Source of the DNA: Streptomyces scopuliridis RB72
Lineage (GTDB): Bacteria > Actinomycetota > Actinomycetes > Streptomycetales > Streptomycetaceae
Reading direction: 5' to 3'
DNA length: 64,000 nucleotides
Assembly (NCBI RefSeq): GCF_000718095.1
Contig: NZ_JOEI01000018.1
Span: 248,001-312,000 of the forward strand
Part shown: in pieces, positions 8,478 to 15,875 of the stretch
Layout: the number at the start of each line of letters is the position of its first letter
Numbering within the stretch: the first letter of the stretch is position 1
Made by a program: the position numbers and the translations under genes
Notes under the pieces: generated by a model
Told to the model about the DNA's origin: nothing
The model's input: the letters and a program-made list of their open reading frames with translations, nothing else
Databases searched by the model: none

Positions 8478-9661
8478 AGACCTCGGCCTTCCTCTACCCC
8501 TGGGACGTGGTGGGCGACCCGGACGCCCCCGCCAGGATCGCGGACCTCGGCGTCCGGCAGGTCACCCTCGCCTCCGCCTACCACTCCACCCGCGCGCTGA
8601 CCCCGCGCCACCCGCGCCACCGCGTCGTCACCGCCGAACACGCCGCCGTCCTCTACCCGATGGACGACGCCCGCTGGGCGCGCCACGAGCTGCGTCCCTA
8701 CCCCGCCGGGTCCTGGGCGCCCGGCGACGCGTACGGCGAGGCCGCGGCGGCCCTGGCGGACGCCGGTCTCGACGTGCACAGCTGGGTCGTTCTCGCGCAC
8801 AACTCCCGCCTCGGCGCCGAGCGTCCCGACACCTCCGTGGTGAACGCCTACGGCGACCGCTACCCCTGGGCGCCCTGTATCGCCCGGCCCGCGGTCGGCG
8901 CGTATCTGGTGGAGCTGGCGGCCGAGGCCGCCGTACGGCCCGGCGCGAGCGGCACCGAGCTGGAGTCCTGCGGCTGGTACGGGCTCCCGCATCTGCACGC
9001 CCACGACAAGATCGCCGGCGTCGGCCTCGGCGACGCGGCGCAGTACCTGATGTCGCTCTGCTTCTGCGCCGACTGCCGGGAGGGATACGCGGGCCTCGGG
9101 GTCCCGCCCGGCGAACTGAACGCCGCCGTACGGCGCGCCCTGGGGCCCGTCTGGGCCACCGGCTCCGCCGAGGCGGGCTGGTCCGCGGTCGAGAAGCTCC
9201 TCGGCGTGGAGCTCGCCGCCGTCACCGCCGAGTGGCGCGGCTCGGTCGCCCGTACGCTCCAGGAGCGGGCGGTCGCGGCTGTACGGGCGGCGGCCGGGCC
9301 CGGCTTCCAGGTGCTGCTGCACGCCGACCCGGCGTCGTACCGTGTCGGCGCCAACGCCGGGGTGGACCCGGCGCACATCCTCGGGGTCGCGGACGGGGTC
9401 GTCCTGCCCTGCACCGGGGGTGCGGCGGAGACGATGCTGCGCCCGTTCGCGGGTCACGCCACCGAAGCGTCCGTCCTGGCCGCGAACTTCACGGTTGTCA
9501 CCGGCATGGGCGGAGCCCCGGCCGCTCTCGCCGACGACGCGGCGCGAGCGAAGGCGCTCGGGGCGACCGAACTGCGGCTGTACCACGCGGGACTGGCCTC
9601 GGACGCGGATCTGAAGGCCGTCACGAAGGCGCTGTCAGACCTCGGTGACCTAGCCGGCTAG
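8474..9661 (+). CDS. uncharacterised TIM-barrel-like protein, coupled to kdgD
   Basis: Predicted 395-aa cytosolic protein that I do not recognise confidently. It starts at GTG 8474, overlapping the kdgD stop by 4 nt, so it is very probably co-translated with it. A CFCADC motif near residues 195-200, followed by an aromatic/Gly block, resembles the CFCxxC segment of some uncharacterised glycoside-hydrolase-like TIM-barrel proteins. The order of hydrophobic strands and Ala-rich helices also fits a barrel. From context it may act on an oligouronide or a hexuronate derivative, which is inference only. The stop codon TAG (9659-9661) lies within the first bases of the repeat element at 9658, so the native C terminus may have been altered by insertion. 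Confidence 0.75.
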   Translation: MKTSAFLYPWDVVGDPDAPARIADLGVRQVTLASAYHSTRALTPRHPRHRVVTAEHAAVLYPMDDARWARHELRPYPAGSWAPGDAYGEAAAALADAGLDVHSWVVLAHNSRLGAERPDTSVVNAYGDRYPWAPCIARPAVGAYLVELAAEAAVRPGASGTELESCGWYGLPHLHAHDKIAGVGLGDAAQYLMSLCFCADCREGYAGLGVPPGELNAAVRRALGPVWATGSAEAGWSAVEKLLGVELAAVTAEWRGSVARTLQERAVAAVRAAAGPGFQVLLHADPASYRVGANAGVDPAHILGVADGVVLPCTGGAAETMLRPFAGHATEASVLAANFTVVTGMGGAPAALADDAARAKALGATELRLYHAGLASDADLKAVTKALSDLGDLAG

Positions 9662-9826
9662 GTCCTGTCCGGTCGATCTTCGCGGATCAGGCCGCGGCGT
9701 CTGGTGCCGTGCATCGCAAGGCGGAGGATCGCCCGTGTACTGGACGTACTTGGGCGACTCCGACAACGCGGCGAGGTGCGGTGCCAGGCGTCGCGGGCCC
9801 GCGAAGATCGGCCGGACAGGGCCTAG
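9658..9826. mobile_element. MITE-like repeat element, copy 1
   Basis: A 169-bp element bounded by near-perfect terminal inverted repeats. The left end reads CTAGGTCCTGTCCGG then TCGATCTTCG; the right end, inverted, reads CTAGGCCCTGTCCGG then CCGATCTTCG. Internal blocks GCATCGCAAGGCGGAGGATC and CAACGCGGCGAGGTGCGG recur in the copy at 22341-22574. It encodes no transposase. CCGG flanks both ends and could be a 4-bp target duplication. It sits exactly between two convergent genes, and the CTAG at each end supplies both of their stop codons. Confidence 0.8.
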
Positions 9827-11049
9827 CCGGGCGGACGGGGCCGGGGGATCCTCTTCCGCGTGTGACCGGGGGCGGCCAGGGCCAGTGCGGTGAGCAGCCC
9901 GGCCGCCCCGGTCACCGGCAGCAGTACGGCCGGGCCGGCCAGCGCGATCAGACCCGCGCCGAGCGCCAGCGCCAGCGCGTTGGGCACGTACATCAGCGTG
10001 TTGGCGGTGGCCGCCGTACGGCCGAGTACCGGGGCCGGGATCTCGCGCTGCACCGCCGTCAGCGCCGCGATCAGCACACACGGCAGCCCGATGCCGACCC
10101 CGGCGGCGCTCGCCAGCACCACCGCGTCGTACGGCAGCGCCCGCGCCCCGACGGCCAGCGCGAACAGCGCGATACCGGCGGCGGCGAACATCCGCTCCGG
10201 CAGCCGCCGCAGCAGCGGGCCCGCCACCAGCCCGGTCAGTACGGACCCGGCGCCCTGGACCGCGTACAGCACCCCCACGTACGTGGGGGAGTGGCCGAGG
10301 CCGCGGTCGACGACCGCGTAGATGGCCGCGCCGTTGAGCCCGGCGAGCAGCATCGTCGCCGACGCCGCCAGCACGAGCGGCCGTACGGCCGACGAGTCGC
10401 GCAGCCGACGGACGCCCTCGGACAGGTCCGACACCCGGCCTGCGGGGTCCGGTCCCGGCTTCTCCTCCCGTACGCGCATCGCCGCGAAGAGCCCGGCGGC
10501 CACGGCGAAGGTCGCCGCGTCGAGCAGCGCCACGGAGCCGCCGCCGAACCGGGCGAAGAGCGCGGCTCCCGCGAGCGGCGCCAGCAGCTTCATGCCCTCG
10601 TTGGCCGTCATCCGCAGCCCGTTGAAGTCGCCGAGCAGCCGGGGATCGATCGCTGTCGCGACCAGAGCCGATTCCGCCGCGTCCTGGAGAACACCGCTCG
10701 CGCCATGGACGAACAGCACACAGAACAGGATCCAGACACGGTCCGCCGAGTCGACGGCGAGCAGCAGCGGCAGCAGCGCCGCCATGGCGAGGTTGCAGCC
10801 GATCAGCAGGGGCCGCCGGCGCACCCGGTCGGCGACCGTCCCCAGCAGGGGTCCTGCCAGCGCGGGCGCCCACAGCGCGAAGACCGTGAGCGCGGCCAGA
10901 CTGTCCGAGCCCGTCAGCGACTTGGTCCAGATCCCGGCCGCCAGCCACATCGCGGACGTACCGAAACCGGAGACGACGACACCCGCCAGATACAGCCCCG
11001 CGTTACGGTCCCGCAGCACGCTCCCGAGACCTCCCCCGCCCAATCCCAC
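9823..11049 (-). CDS. MFS transporter
   Basis: Integral membrane permease of the major facilitator superfamily, about 408 aa with some 12 predicted helices. The loop motif between helices 2 and 3 appears as GTVADRVRRRPLL (the MFS signature GxxxDRxGRR). The halves are joined by a charged loop (REEKPGPDPAGRVSDLSEG). It is similar to Enterobactin exporter/MFS_3-type permeases; the substrate is unknown. I take GTG 11049, with a GGAAGGGG box about 12 nt upstream, rather than the frame start at 11139, which encodes an unlikely N terminus. Its stop codon lies in the end of the repeat element, so its last residues may not be native. Confidence 0.82.
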   Translation of the reverse strand: MGLGGGGLGSVLRDRNAGLYLAGVVVSGFGTSAMWLAAGIWTKSLTGSDSLAALTVFALWAPALAGPLLGTVADRVRRRPLLIGCNLAMAALLPLLLAVDSADRVWILFCVLFVHGASGVLQDAAESALVATAIDPRLLGDFNGLRMTANEGMKLLAPLAGAALFARFGGGSVALLDAATFAVAAGLFAAMRVREEKPGPDPAGRVSDLSEGVRRLRDSSAVRPLVLAASATMLLAGLNGAAIYAVVDRGLGHSPTYVGVLYAVQGAGSVLTGLVAGPLLRRLPERMFAAAGIALFALAVGARALPYDAVVLASAAGVGIGLPCVLIAALTAVQREIPAPVLGRTAATANTLMYVPNALALALGAGLIALAGPAVLLPVTGAAGLLTALALAAPGHTRKRIPRPRPPG

Positions 11050-11323
11050 TGCCCCACCGGCCCCTTCCGCCTCGCGGCACCCGTCCCGTACGCCTCTGTA
11101 CGGGCGCCAGAGTGGCCCCTGAGGACCTGGCCGGCACATCGTGATTTCGCCCTACTCCCGGGCGCGGAAAGAGCCTTAGGAGTGCTCGGAGCGGCTCCGG
11201 CCCGGCGGGGGCCTGAGCGTTCTCCGTAACGCCCGTGAAGCACGTGCTCAATGGGGCAGTCATCGATGGCTGATGAAGTCCGGGCTGCACCCCCCGCACG
11301 GCATGCGCATCCCGGAGGTTCTG

Positions 11324-11626
11324 TTGAGCCAGCCTCAGCCACCCACACAGGAGCAGTTGGACGCCTACATACGGACCAGACTGGCGCTGGCCGGCGTCGA
11401 TCTCGATCTGCTGCCCACGCAGCCGGACCCCGCGACCGGCGTGCCCACCCGCGACCAGGCGCTGCGTTCGCTGCGGTCCTTCGTCGCCACGGTCCCCGGG
11501 GCCATAGCGGGCTGGGCGCCGCCGGTGAGCGGGGCGCCGGCCGCCGCGTACGCGCAGCAGGCCGCGCCGCCACTGCTCTATCCGTCGATCACCGAGGCAT
11601 GGACCGGAAAGGCGGACGCACGATGA
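11324..11626 (+). CDS. small amidase-associated protein
   Basis: Predicted 100-aa protein, TTG start at 11324 with GGAGG 5 nt upstream. The ATGs at 11273 and 11303 lack a comparable box. An N-terminal helix (QEQLDAYIRTRLALAGVDLD) leads into a second helix and then an Ala/Pro tail. The stop overlaps the amidase start (ATGA). Size, position and helical outline recall the small GatC- or AtzG-like subunits that accompany amidase-signature enzymes, but sequence support is weak. It has no signal peptide although its partner has a Tat signal. Confidence 0.65.
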   Translation: MSQPQPPTQEQLDAYIRTRLALAGVDLDLLPTQPDPATGVPTRDQALRSLRSFVATVPGAIAGWAPPVSGAPAAAYAQQAAPPLLYPSITEAWTGKADAR

Positions 11627-13245
11627 GCCGCGCCGTCAACCGCCGGATCTTCCTGGCCGGTTCGGCGGCCGTGACGGGCGCTGTCGTGAGCGGCACCGCC
11701 CTCGCACCGCCCGCCGCCGCCGTCTCCCCCGTGAGTTCCAAGAGCTCCAGGAGTCCCGAGCCGTACGTCCCCGATCTCGACGCGGCCGGCATCGAGGTGC
11801 GCGACGCGGCGCGCCGCGACCCCACCGAGGCGACCCTCGCCGAGGCCGCGGTCCTGATGAGTCGCCGCAAGCTGACGTCCACCGCCCTCGTCGAGGCGTA
11901 TCTCGACCGTATCGGGACCTACGACTCCACCTATCAGGCGTACGCCGAGGTGACCGGCGAGACCGCGCTGGCCGCGGCGCGCGCGGCCGACCGGAGCGGC
12001 GGGCGGCGCGGGGTGCTGAGCGGCATCCCGCTCTGCGTCAAGGACAACTACTTCACGCGCGGTGTGCCGACGCGCTGCAACTCCCTTATCTTCGCGGACT
12101 TCGTCCCCAACCACGACGCCACCGCGGTCGCCCGGCTCACCGCCGCGGGCGGCATCGTGCTGGGCAAGGGCCAGATGGGCCCGCTCGCCACCACCCGCGC
12201 GACCACCCCGAACGGGACGGTCACCACCGTCAACGCGTGGACGCCGGACAACCCGGCCACCGATCCGGGCGGTTCTTCCACCGGCCCCGCCTGCGCCGTC
12301 GCCGGCCGGATGGCCTCGTCCTCCATCGGCACGCAGACGGGCGGATCCATCGTCCTGCCCTCCAACCGGCAGAACCTCACCGGGCTGAAGCCCACCATGG
12401 GCCGGGTCTCCGCGTACGGCGTGATCCCCCTGTCGTACACCCGGGACCATCCGGGACCGCTGGCGCGCGACGCGATGGACGCGGCGCTGATGCTCGCCGT
12501 GATGGCGGGGCCCGACGCGCACGATCCGCGCACGCTCGGGCTGCCCGGCCTCCCCGATCTCGTACGGGCCGCGACCCCCGTGGCCGGGCGGGGCGGCGCC
12601 GTAAGGATGCGCAGGGCCACCCGGATCGGGGTGCCCGCGGACTTCCTCAACTCCGCGACGGAGGTGCGCAAGGCGTTCCTCGACCGCATCGACGCCATCT
12701 CAGGCGTGACGCTGGTCGACATCACCTATCCGGCTGACTGGCCGCTGCTGACCGGCATGTTCAACGACGCGCGGCTGTCCGAGCGGACGGAACCGTTCCG
12801 GCACTGGCTGCGCGAGGACCCGGCCCTGTTCGGTGTCTCGCTGCTCAGCTGGCTCCAGGGCCTGATGCTCTCCGGCGACGAGTGGATCACGGCGCAGCGG
12901 GCCAAGAACCATCTGCTCCGCGAGGTCCTCGACGGCGTCCTGTCCCGCTGCGACGTGCTGCTCCAGACGGGACCCGTGCCGTTCGACATCCTCGGACTGC
13001 CGGAGATCGCCTTCCCCATCGGGTTCACGGCGGGGCTTCCCTCCGGGGTCATCCTCGGCGGCGCGCCTTACGAGGAGGACCGGCTGCTGGAGGTCGCGGC
13101 CGCCTACCAGGCGGTGACCGACTGGCACACCCGCCGTCCCGCCGATCCCGCGGCCCCGGCGGCCTCCGGGCCGGGCGCCAAGCGCGCGGCGGGCGCGGGC
13201 CGGCCGCGGCTCACGGCGGAGGAGGCGGCCGCCCAGAGCGCGTAA
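11623..13245 (+). CDS. amidase signature enzyme, Tat-exported
   Basis: Amidase-signature family hydrolase of 540 aa, cleaving an unknown amide. The Ser-cisSer-Lys triad is complete: Lys140 (GIPLCVKDN), Ser218 (DPGGSSTGP) and the nucleophile Ser242 (GTQTGGSIVLPS). The N terminus carries a Tat-like signal (NRRIFLAGSAAVTG), so the enzyme should be exported folded, which is typical of secreted Streptomyces amidases. It is translationally coupled to the small protein upstream. The C terminus is Ala/Arg-rich and probably disordered. Confidence 0.88.
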   Translation: MSRAVNRRIFLAGSAAVTGAVVSGTALAPPAAAVSPVSSKSSRSPEPYVPDLDAAGIEVRDAARRDPTEATLAEAAVLMSRRKLTSTALVEAYLDRIGTYDSTYQAYAEVTGETALAAARAADRSGGRRGVLSGIPLCVKDNYFTRGVPTRCNSLIFADFVPNHDATAVARLTAAGGIVLGKGQMGPLATTRATTPNGTVTTVNAWTPDNPATDPGGSSTGPACAVAGRMASSSIGTQTGGSIVLPSNRQNLTGLKPTMGRVSAYGVIPLSYTRDHPGPLARDAMDAALMLAVMAGPDAHDPRTLGLPGLPDLVRAATPVAGRGGAVRMRRATRIGVPADFLNSATEVRKAFLDRIDAISGVTLVDITYPADWPLLTGMFNDARLSERTEPFRHWLREDPALFGVSLLSWLQGLMLSGDEWITAQRAKNHLLREVLDGVLSRCDVLLQTGPVPFDILGLPEIAFPIGFTAGLPSGVILGGAPYEEDRLLEVAAAYQAVTDWHTRRPADPAAPAASGPGAKRAAGAGRPRLTAEEAAAQSA

Positions 13246-13298
13246 CGGCCCCCGTTCCCCCGGCCGTGCGTCATGCCCCGCGCGGCCGGGGCGCCCGG

Positions 13299-14747
13299 TC
13301 AGTTCAGCGCCGCCGCCATCATCTTCTGCGCGATCGGCGCGGCCAGACCGTTCCCGCTGACCTCCGAACGCGCCGCGCCCGAGTCCTCCACGACGACCGC
13401 CACCGCCACCTGCTTGCCGGTGGACGAGTCCTTCGCGTACGAGGTGAACCAGGCGTACGGCGTGTTGACGTTGTCCACGCCGTGCTGCGCGGTGCCCGTC
13501 TTGCCGCCCACCTCGGCGCCGTCGATCCGCGCGTTCGTCCCCGTGCCGTCCTGGACGACCGTCACCATCGCGCTGCGCAGCTGCTCGGCCGTCGACGAGG
13601 AGACGATCCGCTTCGTATCGCCGTCCCGGTACGACTGGAGGGTGTTCCCGCTCGCGTCCACCACCTTCGACACCATGTGCGGCGCCGCGAGCAGCCCGTC
13701 ATTGGCCAGGGCCGCCGAGACCATGGCCATCTGGAGCGGGGTCGCGGTCACATCGAACTGGCCGATCCCCGTCAGCGCCGTCTGCGCCCGGTCCATGCCG
13801 GACGGATACACGCTCTCCGAGGCGCGCACCGGCATCTCCTGCGTGGCGTCGTCGAAGCCGAACTTCTCCGCCATGGCGCGGACCTTGTCTTGGCCGAGTT
13901 CGTCGGCCATCTTCGCGAAGACGGTGTTGCAGGAGTAGGCGAGCGCGGTGTGGATGGTGGCGTTCTCGCACGGCGCGGAGCTGTTCTCGTTGCGCAGGAC
14001 GGTGGTCGTGGCGGGCAGCGTGTACGGATCGGGGCTGTCGGTCCGTTCGTCGACCGAGCTGTATAGACCGTCCTCCAGCGCCGCCGCGGCGACCACCAGC
14101 TTGAACGTCGAGCCCGGCGGCAGCGGCTGCCGCAGGGCGCGGTTGACCATCGGCTTCGCCGCGTCCCCGGTCAGCTGCTTCCAGGCGTCGCCGTCCGTGG
14201 TCCCGCTGATCTTCGTGGGGTCGTACGAGGGGGTGCTGACCACTCCGAGCACCCGGCCGGTCACCGGGTCGATCGCCACGGCCGCGCCCTTCTTGCCGCC
14301 CAGCGCGCGGTATCCGGCCTCCTGTACGGCGGGGTCGATCGTGGTCAGTACGTCGCCCGGCGCGGTCTGCTTGCCCATGATCGCGTCCAGCGGGTTCTTC
14401 AGCCGGCTGTCCGTGCCGTCCAGGACGCCGGAGTAGATGCCCTCCAGCTGGGTGGAGCCGTACGCCTGTGAGCTGTAGCCGGTGACGGGTGCGTAGAGCG
14501 CGCCGTCCGTGTACGTGCGCTCGTACGCCAGATCGCCGCTCGCCGTCCTTCTGGAGCCCGTGACCGGCGAGCCGGCCACGATGATGTCACCGAGCGGCTG
14601 CGCGTACTGCGCCATGATGTTCCGCCGGTTGTGCTTGTCGTCCGCGAGGGCCCTGGCCTCGTACGCCTGCACCCAGGTGGCCCGCACCAGCAGGGCGAGC
14701 ACCAGTAGCAGACAGATGACCGCCGTGTGTCTGATCGTCTTGTTCAT
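13299..14747 (-). CDS. class B penicillin-binding protein (PbpA-like transpeptidase)
   Basis: Peptidoglycan DD-transpeptidase of 482 aa, membrane-anchored by one N-terminal helix (residues 8-26), with a PBP dimerisation region and a C-terminal transpeptidase domain. Active-site motifs are intact: SxxK at 213-216 (GSTFK), SxN at 272-274 (YSCN) and KTG at 416-418 (GGKTGTAQ). Length and layout match actinobacterial PbpA, which normally sits with a RodA-type partner. No such partner is here, so this is a stand-alone paralogue. Confidence 0.92.
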   Translation of the reverse strand: MNKTIRHTAVICLLLVLALLVRATWVQAYEARALADDKHNRRNIMAQYAQPLGDIIVAGSPVTGSRRTASGDLAYERTYTDGALYAPVTGYSSQAYGSTQLEGIYSGVLDGTDSRLKNPLDAIMGKQTAPGDVLTTIDPAVQEAGYRALGGKKGAAVAIDPVTGRVLGVVSTPSYDPTKISGTTDGDAWKQLTGDAAKPMVNRALRQPLPPGSTFKLVVAAAALEDGLYSSVDERTDSPDPYTLPATTTVLRNENSSAPCENATIHTALAYSCNTVFAKMADELGQDKVRAMAEKFGFDDATQEMPVRASESVYPSGMDRAQTALTGIGQFDVTATPLQMAMVSAALANDGLLAAPHMVSKVVDASGNTLQSYRDGDTKRIVSSSTAEQLRSAMVTVVQDGTGTNARIDGAEVGGKTGTAQHGVDNVNTPYAWFTSYAKDSSTGKQVAVAVVVEDSGAARSEVSGNGLAAPIAQKMMAAALN

Positions 14748-14870
14748 CCCATATGAGGGACGAGCGGCGGCGGGGGCGGCGTTCCCGCCCCGCTCGCTTC
14801 TCAGGAATTCCTCATCCGGGCGCCGGTCGGGCGGTCGGCGGGGCCGGCCGGGCCCGGGGCCCCGGCCGGT

Positions 14871-15641
14871 TCAGAGCCGCCGGGTGGCGAGCGTGAGCCG
14901 GTCGCGCGCGTCGAACAGCGTGTCCTTGATCATCTGTTCGTGCCCGGGGGTGAGCCGGGCCACCGGCACCGAGCAGCTGATCGCGTCGCGCGCCGGCGTA
15001 CGGTACGGGATCGCGATACCGAAGCAGCGCAGCCCGAGCGTGTTCTCCTCGCGGTCCACCGCGTACCCCTGCTCGCGTACGGTGTGCAGCTCCTCGATGA
15101 GCTTCTCGCGGTCGGTGATGGTGTGCTCGGTCAGGGCGGGCAGGGTCTCCGGCAGCAGCTTGCGCACCTGCTCGTCGCTGTGGGTCGCCAGCAGCGCCTT
15201 GCCGAGTGAGGTGGAGTGCGCGGGCAGCCGGCGGCCGACGCGGGTGAAGGGCCGCAGATAGTGCTGGGACTGGCGAGTGGCGAGATAGACGACGTTCGTG
15301 CCGTCGAGCCGCGCGAGGTGGATGGTCTCGCTGGTGTCGTCGGAGAGCCGGTCCAGCGTGGGGCGGGCGGCGGCGACGACCTCGTCACCGTCGATGTACG
15401 AGGTGCCGACCAGCAGGGCCCGTACGCCGATGCCGTACCGCGTGCCCGTCGCGTCCGTCTCCACCCAGCCCAGTTCCACGAGCGTGCGCAGCAGCATGTA
15501 GAGGCTGGACTTGGGGTAGCCGACCGCCTCCTGGACGGCGGCGAGCGAGTGCATGCCGGGGCGTCCCGCGAAGTACTCCAGCAGTTCCACCGTCCGCACG
15601 GCGGACTTCACTTGTGCGCCACCGGTCTCCGCGGTCGACAT
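14871..15641 (-). CDS. IclR family transcriptional regulator
   Basis: DNA-binding regulator of 256 aa. A winged helix-turn-helix covers residues 10-65 (KSAVRTVELLEYF...YPKSSLYMLLRTLVELGWV). The IclR effector domain follows, with GKALLA and a REEGYAVD-like block (REQGYAVDREENTLG). ATG 15641 has GAGGGA just upstream. It is divergent from the dioxovalerate dehydrogenase gene, and two candidate operators lie between them, so it probably controls that gene and itself. The same motif at udh and kdgD suggests it regulates the whole hexuronate pathway, comparable in role to KdgR-type IclR proteins. Confidence 0.9.
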   Translation of the reverse strand: MSTAETGGAQVKSAVRTVELLEYFAGRPGMHSLAAVQEAVGYPKSSLYMLLRTLVELGWVETDATGTRYGIGVRALLVGTSYIDGDEVVAAARPTLDRLSDDTSETIHLARLDGTNVVYLATRQSQHYLRPFTRVGRRLPAHSTSLGKALLATHSDEQVRKLLPETLPALTEHTITDREKLIEELHTVREQGYAVDREENTLGLRCFGIAIPYRTPARDAISCSVPVARLTPGHEQMIKDTLFDARDRLTLATRRL

Positions 15642-15688
15642 CGTCCCTCGCCCCTTCTCGCCCACTTGACTTGCTCTCCTGACCACTC

Positions 15689-15718
15689 TTGACCACACGG
15701 AACGCGCGGAAATAGAGT
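15689..15718 (+). promoter_or_regulatory. promoter of dioxovalerate dehydrogenase gene
   Basis: TTGACC (15689-15694) and TAGAGT (15713-15718) are 18 bp apart, the same architecture as the kdgD promoter. The predicted start is about 15725, giving a leader of about 150 nt. Confidence 0.55.
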
Positions 15719-15725
15719 CCTTAAC

Positions 15726-15762
15726 GATTCACCATCAGGAACTCTGTTCAGAATACCGAACA
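15726..15762. promoter_or_regulatory. tandem candidate IclR operators
   Basis: Two adjacent 18-bp sites: GATTCACCATCAGGAACT (15726-15743) and TGTTCAGAATACCGAACA (15745-15762). The second is a perfect inverted repeat of TGTTC/GAACA with 8 bp between the arms. Both fit NNTTCA-N7-GRACW. They begin right at the predicted transcription start and lie in the iclR/dehydrogenase divergent region. Confidence 0.65.
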
Positions 15763-15829
15763 AGTCCCGAGAGGTGGCAGCGGTCCGTCACGTCGCTCGC
15801 TCGCCCGGTCGGTCTGTACGTCTGTACAT

Positions 15830-15855
15830 CGGTAGTCGGTAGTCGGTAGTCGGTA
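15830..15855 (+). repeat. heptamer tandem repeat CGGTAGT
   Basis: Three perfect copies of CGGTAGT plus a partial fourth lie in the leader, just before the Shine-Dalgarno (GGAAGG) of the dehydrogenase gene. Copy number could vary between strains. Confidence 0.85.
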
Positions 15856-15875
15856 CGTCGGGAAGGAAAGTCGCG

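Noticed and set aside
9709..11229. A 506-codon plus-strand frame starting inside the repeat element
   Set aside because: Most of it is antisense to the MFS gene and is Gln/Arg/Pro-rich; only the repeat-derived peptide is shared with copy 2. It encodes no transposase motif.
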